A stretch of 64,000 bases of DNA from Pseudomonadota bacterium (GCA_021847605.1 JAJZQN010000003.1:62001-126000); one strand, 5' to 3'. Counted from the first letter of the stretch, positions 40,460 through 50,615 are shown. Numbers and translations are program-made. The notes: generated by a model not told the origin, from the sequence alone.

Positions 40460-40790
40460 ACTACGGGAGGGGAATTACGGATGCCTGTGGCCCCATGGTC
40501 ACAGCATGGTGGGGTAAGGGCAAGGGCTGCTACTGCGGCAGGATATATAAGTAAAAACAGTGGCTTGTCTGTCTATTTCTGCCCGGCTGGCTCACATCAT
40601 GCCGAAAATGATTGATGATCGGGCTGATCCAAGTTGATTTAACATGGCTCCGGCAAGCGGCGCGCTGCCGGTGATCACGCTGCCTATATTGTGCTGATTT
40701 CGGGCCACAGACGGAAATGCGGTCCTGTGAATGCGGAACGCTGTGATAGGCTCCGGCGGATGCACGCCAATGTGGGCGACGGAGAATGGC

Positions 40791-41102
40791 GTGGGCAATG
40801 CAAGGCGAATCCTGATCGGATGCGGGCTGGCGGTTGGGGCTGCCGCATTTTTTCTGTTGGGCATGCTTGTGTCGCAACGCACGGAAAATGGACAGGCTCC
40901 GGCCCGGCCTCTCCCGCAGTCAGGCCAGCCCTCGTCTCAGCCTATCGGCCGAAAGATGTTTTCGCCCTCGATCGCCGACGACCCCTATGTGGTGCAGCAA
41001 TGGAGGGAATCCGTCGAAGCGCTCGAACGACGCTGTAGAGATGCGAATGAATTTTGCGCCGAAGCCAGAAACGCAAGGCAGCAGATCAAGGCGATACAGT
41101 GA
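40791..41102 (+). CDS. small membrane-anchored protein, unknown function (GTG start)
   Basis: GGAG 6 nt before GTG; VGNARRILIGCGLAVGAAAFFLLGMLV TM then DDPYVVQQWRESVEALERRC. Confidence 0.6.
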   Translation: MGNARRILIGCGLAVGAAAFFLLGMLVSQRTENGQAPARPLPQSGQPSSQPIGRKMFSPSIADDPYVVQQWRESVEALERRCRDANEFCAEARNARQQIKAIQ

Positions 41103-41468
41103 ATATACATCCTGGATAATGTAGGGACGCAGGTCCGGCATCATCCCGACAGAGTGCGGTTCCTATCGGCGCCTATTCTGTCATGACGTCGCTTTGCGGC
41201 ATGGCGTGCTTCTGGCGGTCATGTCCGGGTTTGGGGTCAACACATAGAACGGGCCGGGATATGCGCTAACGCAGTCGGGTGTCGGCAAATCCCCGGTTTC
41301 AGGTTTTCGTACAGGCGATCAAAGCGGCAGGGTTTGGCGCACATTCTGCTATCCCGTTAGCACCACGCCCCAAAGCGGGAGCGAACCCTGTCCGACAACA
41401 TGTGTTTGCCGTCATACCAAAAACGCAATTTGGAAAGGCTGCCGGTCAGCCGCTGTCGCATGGCGAGC

Positions 41469-42281
41469 TTAACGTGGAGACCGTAGAAGCGCCATGCCAA
41501 GTCGCAGCACGGCCAGCCAACTTCTCGGCTTCATTTTGTCCAGCCCCACGAACATCCTCGAAACGCGGACAAGCTGATCCGCCGGATAGTCATCAGGCAG
41601 TTTAGCCAATATTTTCGACGCCCGGTCTCGGCCCTTATGGGCCGTCGCTCGATCGGCGCGCCGCAGCAGCAGCGGTAGTTCGTCGCGCGTCGGGTCGGTG
41701 CAATAAGCGGGCTGTCCGGGCTGTTGGCGCCATGATTCCGCGAGAGAGCCCGCATCGACGGCGTCGAAACCCAGCTTTTCCACGATCTGCATGATGGCGG
41801 CCCGGGCCTTGGGATCGTCACCGGCGACGGGCAACGCAATGCGATTGGGATCGCCTGCGCGCTTGCCACCCGTGGCCAGGTTTGACCAGATGATGTTGTT
41901 GAACGCCTTGATTACCGCGAAGCCGAGTTCCTGGGACACCCATTGGGACTCTGCCAGGCTGGCCCCGATCGCTGGAATTGGCCCGTCGCGCAGCGGATAA
42001 TAATTGCCCGCGTCGATCACGATCGCGCCTGGCGGCAGCGTCGCGATCACGGTCTTCGGTAAGTCGGCGATGCGTGCCATCGGGATGGCGATGATGAGAA
42101 CGTCCGCCCGGAGCGAAATGTCGGCGATGGCGACGGCCTTGGCGCCCGTCCTCCGTGCAAACGTCGCGAGACTGTCCGGGCCTCGGGAGTTCGCGACCCT
42201 CACCATGTAGCCCGTTTCGACGAGACGACGAGCGAGCGCCTCTCCGACATGCCCTGCCCCGATGATTCCGATATTCTTCAC
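41469..42281 (-). CDS. NADP/F420-type NAD(P)-binding oxidoreductase
   Basis: MKNIGIIGAGHVGEALARRLVETGYMVRVANSRGPDSL. Confidence 0.88.
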   Translation of the reverse strand: MKNIGIIGAGHVGEALARRLVETGYMVRVANSRGPDSLATFARRTGAKAVAIADISLRADVLIIAIPMARIADLPKTVIATLPPGAIVIDAGNYYPLRDGPIPAIGASLAESQWVSQELGFAVIKAFNNIIWSNLATGGKRAGDPNRIALPVAGDDPKARAAIMQIVEKLGFDAVDAGSLAESWRQQPGQPAYCTDPTRDELPLLLRRADRATAHKGRDRASKILAKLPDDYPADQLVRVSRMFVGLDKMKPRSWLAVLRLGMALLRSPR

Positions 42282-42295
42282 GCTAGTTCCTATGT

Positions 42296-42313
42296 GTAAC
42301 CATCGATGGTAAC
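42296..42313. promoter_or_regulatory. Near-perfect palindrome GTAACCATCGATGGTAAC in divergent promoter region
   Basis: Core ACCATCGATGGT is a perfect palindrome; between oxidoreductase and HxlR regulator. Confidence 0.5.
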
Positions 42314-42382
42314 ATAACTATACCAGGTTCCGGTCTGCACAAGACGGCACATGGTGGTGCCTTGGTTACATGGAGAGAACCT

Positions 42383-42787
42383 ATGTCGACGATCGTAACG
42401 GAGCGCTCCGAGGGGGATTCTCGCGGTATCCGAGCCTTGTCCTGCGCCCCGCACGATATGCTGACCCACCTCGGAGACAAGTGGACCATTCTCGTCATCC
42501 TTCTGTTAGCGCAAACGCCGGGCAACAGGCTCAGATTTTCCGAGATAAAACGCGGCGTGGCGGGGATTTCCCAGAGGATGCTGACGCTTACGCTACGGAT
42601 GCTGGAGCGGAACGGCTTGGTAGTGCGCCATTACTTCGCCGAGGTCCCCCCGAGGGTCGAATATGAGCTGAGCCTTATGGGAAAAGGAATGCTGCCTCCC
42701 CTTGAGTTTTTCGCTCAGTGGATCGGTGAGAACTGGCCGGCCATGGAAGTTGCGCGCCGCGAGTATGACGCGAGATCAGGACAATGA
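42383..42787 (+). CDS. HxlR family transcriptional regulator
   Basis: HLGDKWTILVILLLAQTPGNRLRFSEIKRGVAGISQRMLTLTLRMLERNGLVVRHYFAEVPPRVEY. Confidence 0.93.
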   Translation: MSTIVTERSEGDSRGIRALSCAPHDMLTHLGDKWTILVILLLAQTPGNRLRFSEIKRGVAGISQRMLTLTLRMLERNGLVVRHYFAEVPPRVEYELSLMGKGMLPPLEFFAQWIGENWPAMEVARREYDARSGQ

Positions 42788-43113
42788 GACACCAGGCAGC
42801 TATCGTCCCGGTGTTTCCTAAAAAGAGGGTGATTTCCCGACCCGGTCAAAGTCTATGCGGGTAAATCAGGTGTTTTACGACGCCTGAGCGGGCCTGCTGG
42901 CGCTAAGCGTATATCTGGGTCCATTCTATGCACCGCCCCCGGATTTGGGCTGCTCTTCTGATGCCATCGCCATGCCGGTCTGTCTTGCCGGCTCTGCCTT
43001 GCCATCCCGTTCCACGATTGCGGTCCGCTCACCTTTCGAATGTCATGTTTCCTTGACATGATCGGCGAAGGGCCTGTAAAGCTAACTTGTCATTTTGTCA
43101 GGAGTGCTTGACC

Positions 43114-43533
43114 ATGCCCGCTACGCCTACCAACCCGGCCTATCGCCGTTACATGCGCCGAATGATCCCGCTCAGCCTCGTCTATGTCGGCGCTGTGGCG
43201 CTGGCGTCGGTGCTGATCCCCGATCATGCCTCTGCCAGTGTCGCAACGGTTGCGCTGGCGCTTGTTCCCGGTTTTGCGGCACTGGGCTGGATCTGGGCGA
43301 TGGCGCGGCTGCTGGTCGAGTTGGACGACGGATATCTGCGCATGCTCGAGGTCCGCAAATTCCTTGTCGCCACCGGCTTTGCGCTGTCGATCACCAGCAT
43401 CTGGGGCTTGCTCGAACTCTATACCGACGTGCCGGCGCTTCCCATTTTCTTCGTCTGGCCCTTATGGTGCATCGGACTGGTCGTGGGGCAACTGGTCAAC
43501 CGGGTTCAGATGGGCAAGGGAGCCTGTGCGTGA
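43114..43533 (+). CDS. four-TM membrane protein, unknown function
   Basis: 139 aa; hydrophobic segments IPLSLVYVGAVALASVLI, VALALVPGFAALGWIWAM, FLVATGFALSITSIWGLLEL, FFVWPLWCIGLVVGQLV. Confidence 0.75.
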   Translation: MPATPTNPAYRRYMRRMIPLSLVYVGAVALASVLIPDHASASVATVALALVPGFAALGWIWAMARLLVELDDGYLRMLEVRKFLVATGFALSITSIWGLLELYTDVPALPIFFVWPLWCIGLVVGQLVNRVQMGKGACA

Positions 43534-43739
43534 AAAACCGGCTCAGGCTTTTGCGGGCCGAACGGGACTGGAGCCAGAGCGACCTCGCCGCCCATCTGGG
43601 CATTTCGCGCCAGAGCGTGAACGCGATCGAGACGGGCAAATATGATCCGTCCCTGCCGCTCGCCTTCCGCATCGCCGATCTGTTCGCCTTGCGGATCGAG
43701 GATATTTTCTCGGCGGAAAATAAAGAGACGGAAGAATAA
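43530..43739 (+). CDS. XRE/Cro-C1 family regulator (GTG start), translationally coupled to membrane protein
   Basis: MKNRLRLLRAERDWSQSDLAAHLGISRQSVNAIETGKYDPSLPLAFRIADLFALRIEDIFS; GTGA overlap. Confidence 0.88.
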   Translation: MKNRLRLLRAERDWSQSDLAAHLGISRQSVNAIETGKYDPSLPLAFRIADLFALRIEDIFSAENKETEE

Positions 43740-43897
43740 GCCTTCCGCCATCCACCGAAAAATCTGTATATACAACTTAAGGCAATGACGAAAATGGCCA
43801 AAATTGTCCATCTCGCCGTTCATCTCCCGCACCAACCGCTCTTGTCCCTCGCCTGCAAGATCGATATTCCCCACCCATCGGGAAAGGAGGGCAGGCA

Positions 43898-44074
43898 ATG
43901 AAAATCCATCATTATGGCTTTGCGGTTCTGCTCTGCCTCGCAACCCTGTGGGGCGTCGCCCATAGCGGCCTGATGCCCGCGACCGGCATGGATGGGGCAG
44001 GGGACATGCGGTCCGTCGCCGCCTCGCACGGCACCTCGCCTGACCTGCGGCGCTATCTGCCCATCATTCGCTGA
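43898..44074 (+). CDS. 58-aa exported peptide, unknown function (not in ORF track)
   Basis: AAAGGAGGG 10 nt upstream of ATG; MKIHHYGFAVLLCLATLWGVAHSGLMPATGMDGAGDMRSVAASHGTSPDLRRYLPIIR. Confidence 0.5.
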   Translation: MKIHHYGFAVLLCLATLWGVAHSGLMPATGMDGAGDMRSVAASHGTSPDLRRYLPIIR

Positions 44075-44077
44075 AAT

Positions 44078-44443
44078 TCAGGCGATCAGCAGCCGGGCAT
44101 TATCCGCCGTCGCCTGAAGAAAGGCGACCGGCCCGGTCACACGCATTCCAAAAGGCAAATCCGCCACCGTCATGCCCTGCACCGCCATGCCACTCTGACA
44201 GGCGCTGATCTCCACGCCCAGCGCCATCGCTTCTTCCAGCAATTGCGCCAATGTCGGTAGTCCTGCCTCCTGATGCGCTGCATCGCACGGCGCGGCGATC
44301 GGCCCCCGCACCAGCGTCACCGCATCCAGCTGCAGGAAGATCGCCGCCGCACCACACAAAGCCGCCTGTGCGCTCGCCAGCATCAACGCCCCGCGCAATC
44401 GCTCCGCATCCGGGGTCGTGACGATAATCCTTAAGGGGCGCAC
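44078..44443 (-). CDS. DsrE family protein (start 44443 GTG or upstream ATG)
   Basis: RIIVTTPDAERLRGALMLASAQAALCGAAAIFLQLDAVTLV...LEEAMALGVEISACQSGMAVQGM. Confidence 0.75.
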   Translation of the reverse strand: MRPLRIIVTTPDAERLRGALMLASAQAALCGAAAIFLQLDAVTLVRGPIAAPCDAAHQEAGLPTLAQLLEEAMALGVEISACQSGMAVQGMTVADLPFGMRVTGPVAFLQATADNARLLIA

Positions 44444-45198
44444 AGTTCCGCCGCGCATCCGGGGCAAGCCGGGTCTTTGGGAACGCTCAGCGTGCGGAAC
44501 CGCATCGACATCAGGTCCGCGATCATCAGTCGCCCGGCCATATCCTCGCCAAAAGGCACCAGCGCGCGGATCACTTCCAGCGCCGCCATGCTGCCCATCA
44601 CGCCGGTCAGTGCGCCGATCACCCCGGTTTCGGCGCAGTTGCGTTCAGGTGCATCCTCCGCCGCGCCGACCAGACAGCGGTAACAGGGCTTGTCCTTCTC
44701 CCACCCGCGATAGGTGGCCAACTGCCCCTCGAACGGCCCAACCGCCGCCGAAACCAGTGGCATCCGCATCTTCTGCGCTGCATCCGCCACCGCCAGCCGG
44801 GTCGCGAAATTGTCGCACCCGTCCAGCACCACATCTGCGTCGCGCAGCATCAGTCCGGCATTGTCCGCATCGATCCGCGCGTTGATGGGGATGAGTTTCA
44901 CGTCCGGGTTCAGCCGCGCCACCGCCGCCATCGCGGCCTCCGCCTTGGGCGCGCCGACATCATCCGTGCCGAACAGAACTTGCCGTTGCAGGTTGGACAG
45001 CGCCACCGCGTCATGATCGATCACCCGGATGGTGCCGACACCCGCCGCCGCCAGATAAAGGATGGCCGGGCTGCCGATGCCGCCGGCGCCGATCACCGCG
45101 ACGTCCGCCGACAGCAGCCGGGCCTGACCCGCGCCGCCAATTTCTTTCAGGATGATGTGGCGGGCATAACGGTCAAGCTGATCGTCGGTCAGCGTCAT
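44431..45198 (-). CDS. moeB: HesA/MoeB/ThiF family adenylyltransferase
   Basis: DDQLDRYARHIILKEIGGAGQARLLSADVAVIGAGGIGSPAILYLAAAGVGTIRVIDHD. Confidence 0.9.
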   Translation of the reverse strand: MTLTDDQLDRYARHIILKEIGGAGQARLLSADVAVIGAGGIGSPAILYLAAAGVGTIRVIDHDAVALSNLQRQVLFGTDDVGAPKAEAAMAAVARLNPDVKLIPINARIDADNAGLMLRDADVVLDGCDNFATRLAVADAAQKMRMPLVSAAVGPFEGQLATYRGWEKDKPCYRCLVGAAEDAPERNCAETGVIGALTGVMGSMAALEVIRALVPFGEDMAGRLMIADLMSMRFRTLSVPKDPACPGCAAELCAP

Positions 45199-45599
45199 GG
45201 CGCATCCGACCACAGGAACCGTACCTGCGACCGCATCCATTGCGGCTCGGCCGATCCGCTCTTGGGAAAGCTGTTACGCAAAGTGCCCAATATGCGCCCG
45301 CTCACGAATTTTTCCACTTCGGGGCAACGCGCATTGACCGGCGCGATCTTCAGCGGCTTGCCGTCGCCCGACAGCAGGAACAGGACTTCGATTTCCAGCA
45401 ATTGCGACCCTTGATAGGGCTTCGCGCCGCTGCAATCACCCTTGCGATAGGCGCGGGCAACCTCTTCCGACCAGCGAGGTGAAATTTTGCGCCCCAACCA
45501 GCCTTCGATCACCGGCACATTGGACATATCCTGCGGCATCGGTGGCGCGGCGCCCGTCATCGGGGCAGCGGCCAGCATCAGCGAAAGCAGAATCGTCAT
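45195..45599 (-). CDS. exported protein of unknown function
   Basis: MTILLSLMLAAAPMTGAAPPM signal; overlaps moeB start by 4 nt. Confidence 0.6.
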   Translation of the reverse strand: MTILLSLMLAAAPMTGAAPPMPQDMSNVPVIEGWLGRKISPRWSEEVARAYRKGDCSGAKPYQGSQLLEIEVLFLLSGDGKPLKIAPVNARCPEVEKFVSGRILGTLRNSFPKSGSAEPQWMRSQVRFLWSDAP

Positions 45600-45603
45600 G
45601 GAA

Positions 45604-46065
45604 TCATACTCCTGTCGAACCGAAGCCGCCTTCTCCCCTGACGGTCTCGTCCAGCATATCGACCAGCGCGAAGCTGGCAAGCTGCACCGGCGCCACGACC
45701 AGCTGCGCGATGCGGTCGCCCCGCTTGATGGGAAAGGGCTGATCGCCCAGGTTGATCAGAATGATCTTCAATTCGCCGCGATAATCGGCGTCGATCGTAC
45801 CGGGCGTATTGGGCAGGCTGATCCCATGTTTCAGCGCCAGCCCGGAACGCGGGCGCACCTGCACTTCATAGCCTTCGGGAATGGCCATGGCGAAACCCGT
45901 CGCCACCGCATGACGCGCGCCCGGTTCCAGTACCAGTTCCTCCGCCGACACCACGTCCATCCCGGCGGCATAGGCCGTGGCATAGGCGGGAACGGGCAGC
46001 CCTTCGCCATGGGGCAGGCGCTTGAGCTGAATTTCAATCGGCGACAGGGGAGAGGGCATGGGCAA
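45604..46065 (-). CDS. dut: dUTP diphosphatase
   Basis: [49 protein letters not shown]. Confidence 0.96.
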   Translation of the reverse strand: MPMPSPLSPIEIQLKRLPHGEGLPVPAYATAYAAGMDVVSAEELVLEPGARHAVATGFAMAIPEGYEVQVRPRSGLALKHGISLPNTPGTIDADYRGELKIILINLGDQPFPIKRGDRIAQLVVAPVQLASFALVDMLDETVRGEGGFGSTGV

Positions 46066-47299
46066 CCTTTTCGATGAGTTTCTGCGCGACCTCGCCTTTG
46101 GGCAGGGACGGCCATGATTCTATGCCTTGGGCAGTCACGATCTGGATCGCATTATCATCGCCGCCCATCGCATTGCCCGACACGTCATTGGCGACGATCC
46201 AGTCGGCGCCCTTGCGCGCCAGTTTCGCCTGCGCATGTTCGGCGATCTTCTGTGTCTCGGCCGCAAAACCGATCAACAGGGCAGGGCGCTGCGCGCCATG
46301 GCCCAGCGTCGCGAGAATATCAGGATTTTCGACGAGCGTCAGGGGCGCGGGCCTGCCCGATCCATCCTTCTTGAGCTTCTGATCGGCGGCATCGGCCGTG
46401 CGCCAGTCGGCCACGGCGGCAACCATGATCGCGACGTCGGCGGGCAACGCCGCCTCGACCGCCGCCATCATCTCCCGTGCCGTCTGCACATCCACCCGAT
46501 CGACCCCGGCGGGCGTCGGCTGGTTCACCGGCCCGGCAACCAGCGTGACGCGCGCGCCAGCCCTCGCGGCGGCGGCGGCAATGGCAAAGCCCTGTTTGCC
46601 TGAAGAACGATTGGCGATGTACCGCACCGGATCGATCGGCTCATGCGTCGGCCCGGCGGTAATCAAGACATGCTTCCCGGCCAAGGCGCCGCTCGCCTCA
46701 AGGGCTGTCGCGAAATCCCGATGGTTGATGACAAACTGTTCCAGCGGATCGGCAACCTTCGGCAGCGCCAGCAATCGCTCGATCTCCGCCGCGATCGCTT
46801 CCGGCTCGGGCAGGCGACCCTTGCCGAATTCGCCACATGCCATGGCGCCATCGTCCGGCTCCATGATGCGGATGCCGTCGGCGCGCAACTGCGCCAGATT
46901 GCGCTGGGTCGCGGCATGATGCCACATCCGCACATTCATCGCCGGCACGGCCAGCACCGGCTTGTCGGTGGCGAGGAGCAGGGTGGTAGCCAGATCGTCG
47001 GCGATCCCGCCCGCCATCTTAGCCAGGATATTGGCGGTGGCCGGCGCCACCACGACCAGATCGGCCTGCCGCGACAACTGGATATGCCCGATCTCGCGCT
47101 CTTCCTTCAGGTCGAACATATCCCCATAGACATGATCCTCCGTCAGCACGCCCAGCGACAGCGGCGTCACGAACTGCGTGGCGCTCTGCGTCAGCACCGC
47201 CCGCACGGCGATGCCCCGCTTGCGCAGCAACCGCACCAGTTCAAGCGACTTATAGGCGGCAATACCGCCCGATATGATAAGAAGGACGCGCTGGGTCAT
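46034..47299 (-). CDS. coaBC: bifunctional phosphopantothenoylcysteine decarboxylase / phosphopantothenate-cysteine ligase
   Basis: [67 protein letters not shown]. Confidence 0.96.
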   Translation of the reverse strand: MTQRVLLIISGGIAAYKSLELVRLLRKRGIAVRAVLTQSATQFVTPLSLGVLTEDHVYGDMFDLKEEREIGHIQLSRQADLVVVAPATANILAKMAGGIADDLATTLLLATDKPVLAVPAMNVRMWHHAATQRNLAQLRADGIRIMEPDDGAMACGEFGKGRLPEPEAIAAEIERLLALPKVADPLEQFVINHRDFATALEASGALAGKHVLITAGPTHEPIDPVRYIANRSSGKQGFAIAAAAARAGARVTLVAGPVNQPTPAGVDRVDVQTAREMMAAVEAALPADVAIMVAAVADWRTADAADQKLKKDGSGRPAPLTLVENPDILATLGHGAQRPALLIGFAAETQKIAEHAQAKLARKGADWIVANDVSGNAMGGDDNAIQIVTAQGIESWPSLPKGEVAQKLIEKVAHALSPVAD

Positions 47300-47442
47300 G
47301 ATCGATCGCACATTTGGTCGTGCTACCCCCGCTTGTCCAGTCTATTAGCCTGCATGCAGACATGCGGGGGCAGCTATGGTGATCCAGCAAATCGGCAGCG
47401 ATGTGAGAAGCAGGCGGGCATAGGAATGATCCCGCCGGCTGG

Positions 47443-48984
47443 TCATGACAGCAATTGCATGCCCCACATCGCGCCAGCCCCGGCCACGGCTGCAACCACG
47501 GCCACAACCGCATAGCGCCATCCGCCGCCCACGCGGATCAGCTTGACCTCGCCCAGTGGCGGCGGGGGCGGTGCGCCGCCCTTTTCGGGGAAGGCGTCCT
47601 CGATGCGCTTCACCAAACCCGGCAAACGCTGGAGCGTGCGCCAGCTTTCGATCAGCGTGTCGGCGGCCTTCGCCTCCGGCCCCAGTTCGTCGCGCAGCCA
47701 GCCCTTCACATAGGGGCCGCTCGTCTCCCACAGGTTGATGTCGGGGTCGAGCGCGGTCGCCACGCCCTCCACCATCACCATCGTCTTTTGCAGCAACAGC
47801 AGGTGCGGCTGGGTCTGCATGTCGAAATCGCGGGTGATGGCGAACAGCCCGTCCAGCATCCCGCCGACCGACAATTCGCGCACAGGTTTGCCGCGCATGG
47901 GTTCGCCCACGGCGCGCAGGGCGGTGGCGAACTCGGCGACATTATGATGGGCCGGCACATATTGCGCCTCGAAATGGATTTCGGCGACGCGCTTATAATT
48001 GCCGGTGATCAGGCCATAGAGAATCTCGGCCAGCCACATGCGCGCGCGCCGGTCGATCCGCCCCATGATGCCGAAATCGATGGCGACGATGTCGCCATTG
48101 GCTTTCACGAACAGGTTTCCCTGATGCATGTCGGCGTGGAAGAATCCCTCGGCAATCGCCTGCCGCAGGAATGCGTTGACGAGGCGGGCGGCGATGTCCT
48201 TCACATCATGGCCCGCCGCGATCAGGGCGGCGCGATCGGAAATCTTGATCCCGTCGATCCACTCCATCGTCATGACCTTGCCGGTCGTGCGGTCCCAGTC
48301 GATGGCGGGGATGCAATATCCCGGCATCGCCTCCATCGCCTCGGACAGTTCCGATGCTGACGCGGCCTCGCGCCGCAAATCCAGTTCGCGGGTGGTCCAG
48401 CGTTTGAAGTTTGCGATGACGAGGCGGGGGCGCAGCCGGGCGATTTCGCCGCCCAGTTGCTCGACATGGGCGGCCGCCCATTCATAGGTCTGGATGTCGC
48501 GGTTGAACTGGTCGATCACGCCGGGGCGGATCACCTTGACCGCGACGTCGCGCCCGTCGGTGGTGACGGCGCGATGGACCTGCGCGATGGATGCGGCTCC
48601 AACCGGCACTTCGTCGAACCGGCTATAGACTTGTTCCAGCGGACGGCCGAAACTCGCCTCTATCTGCGCCCGGATCGTATCGAACGACACGGGGGGCAGG
48701 GCGTCCTGCAATCGCAACAGGTCGTTGGCGGCATGATCGCCGACCAGATCGGGTCGCGTCGCCAGCGTCTGGCCCAGCTTGATCGCGGCCGGACCGATCG
48801 ACTGAAACGCATCGGCATAGCGCGGCTGTTTGGGCACGCGCGCGCCGAAACGGGCGATCCGCACCAGCCGCCGTACCGGCGCAGGGGTTAACGGATCACG
48901 CTCGATCCCGGTCAGCGCGCCATGCCGCGCCAGCGTTCGGCCCCATTTGATGAGGCGCCAGAGATGCGTGATATGCGCGGTCAT
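47443..48984 (-). CDS. ubiB: ubiquinone biosynthesis regulatory protein kinase UbiB
   Basis: AAIKLGQTLATRPDLVGDHAANDLLRLQDALPP; GFFHADMHQGNLFV; AIDFGIMGRI. Confidence 0.96.
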   Translation of the reverse strand: MTAHITHLWRLIKWGRTLARHGALTGIERDPLTPAPVRRLVRIARFGARVPKQPRYADAFQSIGPAAIKLGQTLATRPDLVGDHAANDLLRLQDALPPVSFDTIRAQIEASFGRPLEQVYSRFDEVPVGAASIAQVHRAVTTDGRDVAVKVIRPGVIDQFNRDIQTYEWAAAHVEQLGGEIARLRPRLVIANFKRWTTRELDLRREAASASELSEAMEAMPGYCIPAIDWDRTTGKVMTMEWIDGIKISDRAALIAAGHDVKDIAARLVNAFLRQAIAEGFFHADMHQGNLFVKANGDIVAIDFGIMGRIDRRARMWLAEILYGLITGNYKRVAEIHFEAQYVPAHHNVAEFATALRAVGEPMRGKPVRELSVGGMLDGLFAITRDFDMQTQPHLLLLQKTMVMVEGVATALDPDINLWETSGPYVKGWLRDELGPEAKAADTLIESWRTLQRLPGLVKRIEDAFPEKGGAPPPPPLGEVKLIRVGGGWRYAVVAVVAAVAGAGAMWGMQLLS

Positions 48985-48991
48985 GCGGGCT

Positions 48992-49723
48992 TCAGATCTT
49001 CCATCCGCTATGGATTGCGACCAGCCCGCCCAATATCGGTTCGACCTTGGTATTCACGAACCCGGCGTCGCGGATCATCGCCTCGAATGTGGGCATGGGC
49101 GGGAAGCGACGGATTGATTCGATCAGATAGCGATAGCTGTCGGCGTCATTGGCGAACAGCTTGCCCAGTTGCGGGACCAGCTTATGCGAGTAGACGTCAT
49201 AGACATCCGAAAAGCCCGGCCATGTCGTGGTGGAAAATTCCAGACAGAAGAAACGCCCGCCGGTCTTCAGCACCCGATTCGCCTCACGCAGCGCCTTGTC
49301 GATATGAGTGACGTTGCGGATGCCGAATGCGATCGTATAGGCATCGAACGCTTTGTCGCTGAATGTCAGCTCCTCGGCATTCTGTTCCGACCAGATCAGG
49401 CCTTCATAGCCCTTCTTCTTCGCCCGCTCGACGCCCACGGCCAGCATTTCGGGGTTGATGTCCGACACGGTGATGTCGGCGCCATGCTTGTACATGCGAA
49501 ACGCGATGTCACCGGTGCCGCCGGCCATATCCAATATCTGTTCGCCCCGGCGCGGTTTCACCCGGCGTACGAACTGATCCTTCCACAATCGATGTGCGCC
49601 ACCGGACATGGCGTCGTTCATCAGGTCATATTTGCTCGCGACGTTGGAAAAGACTTCGCGGACCATGCCCTGTTTTTCAGCGGCATCGACGTCGCGATAG
49701 CCGAAGGATGCTGTGTCGTTCAT
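48992..49723 (-). CDS. ubiE: ubiquinone/menaquinone C-methyltransferase
   Basis: FGYRDVDAAEKQGMVREVFSNVASKYDLMNDAMSGGAHRLWKD; ILDMAGGTGDIAFR. Confidence 0.96.
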   Translation of the reverse strand: MNDTASFGYRDVDAAEKQGMVREVFSNVASKYDLMNDAMSGGAHRLWKDQFVRRVKPRRGEQILDMAGGTGDIAFRMYKHGADITVSDINPEMLAVGVERAKKKGYEGLIWSEQNAEELTFSDKAFDAYTIAFGIRNVTHIDKALREANRVLKTGGRFFCLEFSTTTWPGFSDVYDVYSHKLVPQLGKLFANDADSYRYLIESIRRFPPMPTFEAMIRDAGFVNTKVEPILGGLVAIHSGWKI

Positions 49724-49802
49724 GTTTAGCCCTCTAGACAGAGTTGCGTCGCTGTTCCAGCCAAGATGCTGCAATTGTCCCATCACTTCCTAGATAATGG
49801 TC

Positions 49803-50615
49803 ATGCCTGAACTTCCCGAAGTCGAAACCACTGTAGCGGGCCTGCGCTCTGTCCTTGAAGGGGCGGTGCTGACCCGTGTGGAGCCGCGCCGTGCGGACCT
49901 GCGTTTTCCCATCCCCGTCGACCTGCGGCAAAGGCTGACCGGCGCTACCGTCACCGCCCTGTCGCGCCGCGCCAAATATGGGCTTGTCGAAACCGATCGG
50001 GGCGACATGATGATCTTTCACCTCGGCATGTCGGGCCGCTGGCGAGTCGATCCGACGGAAATCGGCACGCATGATCATCTGATATTGGAAACCGCTGCCG
50101 GACGTCTCCTTTCACTCAATGATCCCCGCCGCTTCGGTTCGGTCGATCTGGTGCGCAGCGACGGCTGGACCAGCTATTCTCCTTTCACCCGCATGGGACC
50201 AGAGCCGCTGGGGACGGATTTCGACGCCGCCTATCTGGCAGGCGTGCTGGCGGGAAAGGCGACCTCGATCAAGGCGGCTCTGTTGGACCAGCGGATCGTG
50301 GCGGGGCTTGGCAATATTTATGTGTGTGAGGCACTGAACATGGCGGGCATCGCGCCGACTCGCGCGGCGGGCAAGATCAGCCGGGTGCGATTGACCTTAT
50401 TGGTCGATTCGATTCGGGATGTGCTGGCGGCGGCCATCGTCGCGGGCGGATCGACTTTGCGCGATTATGCGCGGCCGGACGGCGAACTGGGCTATTTTTC
50501 CAAGCAATGGCGCGTATATGGCCGGGAAGGGCAGGCATGCCTTTGCGGAGGCACGGTTCAACGTCGCATCGATGGCGGTCGGTCGACCTTTTTCTGCCCG
50601 AAATGTCAGCGATAG
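49803..50615 (+). CDS. mutM: bifunctional DNA-formamidopyrimidine glycosylase/AP lyase
   Basis: MPELPEVETTVAGLR; C-terminal zinc finger CLCGGTVQRRIDGGRSTFFCPKCQR. Confidence 0.97.
   Translation: MPELPEVETTVAGLRSVLEGAVLTRVEPRRADLRFPIPVDLRQRLTGATVTALSRRAKYGLVETDRGDMMIFHLGMSGRWRVDPTEIGTHDHLILETAAGRLLSLNDPRRFGSVDLVRSDGWTSYSPFTRMGPEPLGTDFDAAYLAGVLAGKATSIKAALLDQRIVAGLGNIYVCEALNMAGIAPTRAAGKISRVRLTLLVDSIRDVLAAAIVAGGSTLRDYARPDGELGYFSKQWRVYGREGQACLCGGTVQRRIDGGRSTFFCPKCQR

Noticed and set aside
41279-41605. 108-aa plus-strand ORF
   Set aside because: Overlaps the 3' end of the oxidoreductase in antisense and has no domain or RBS support
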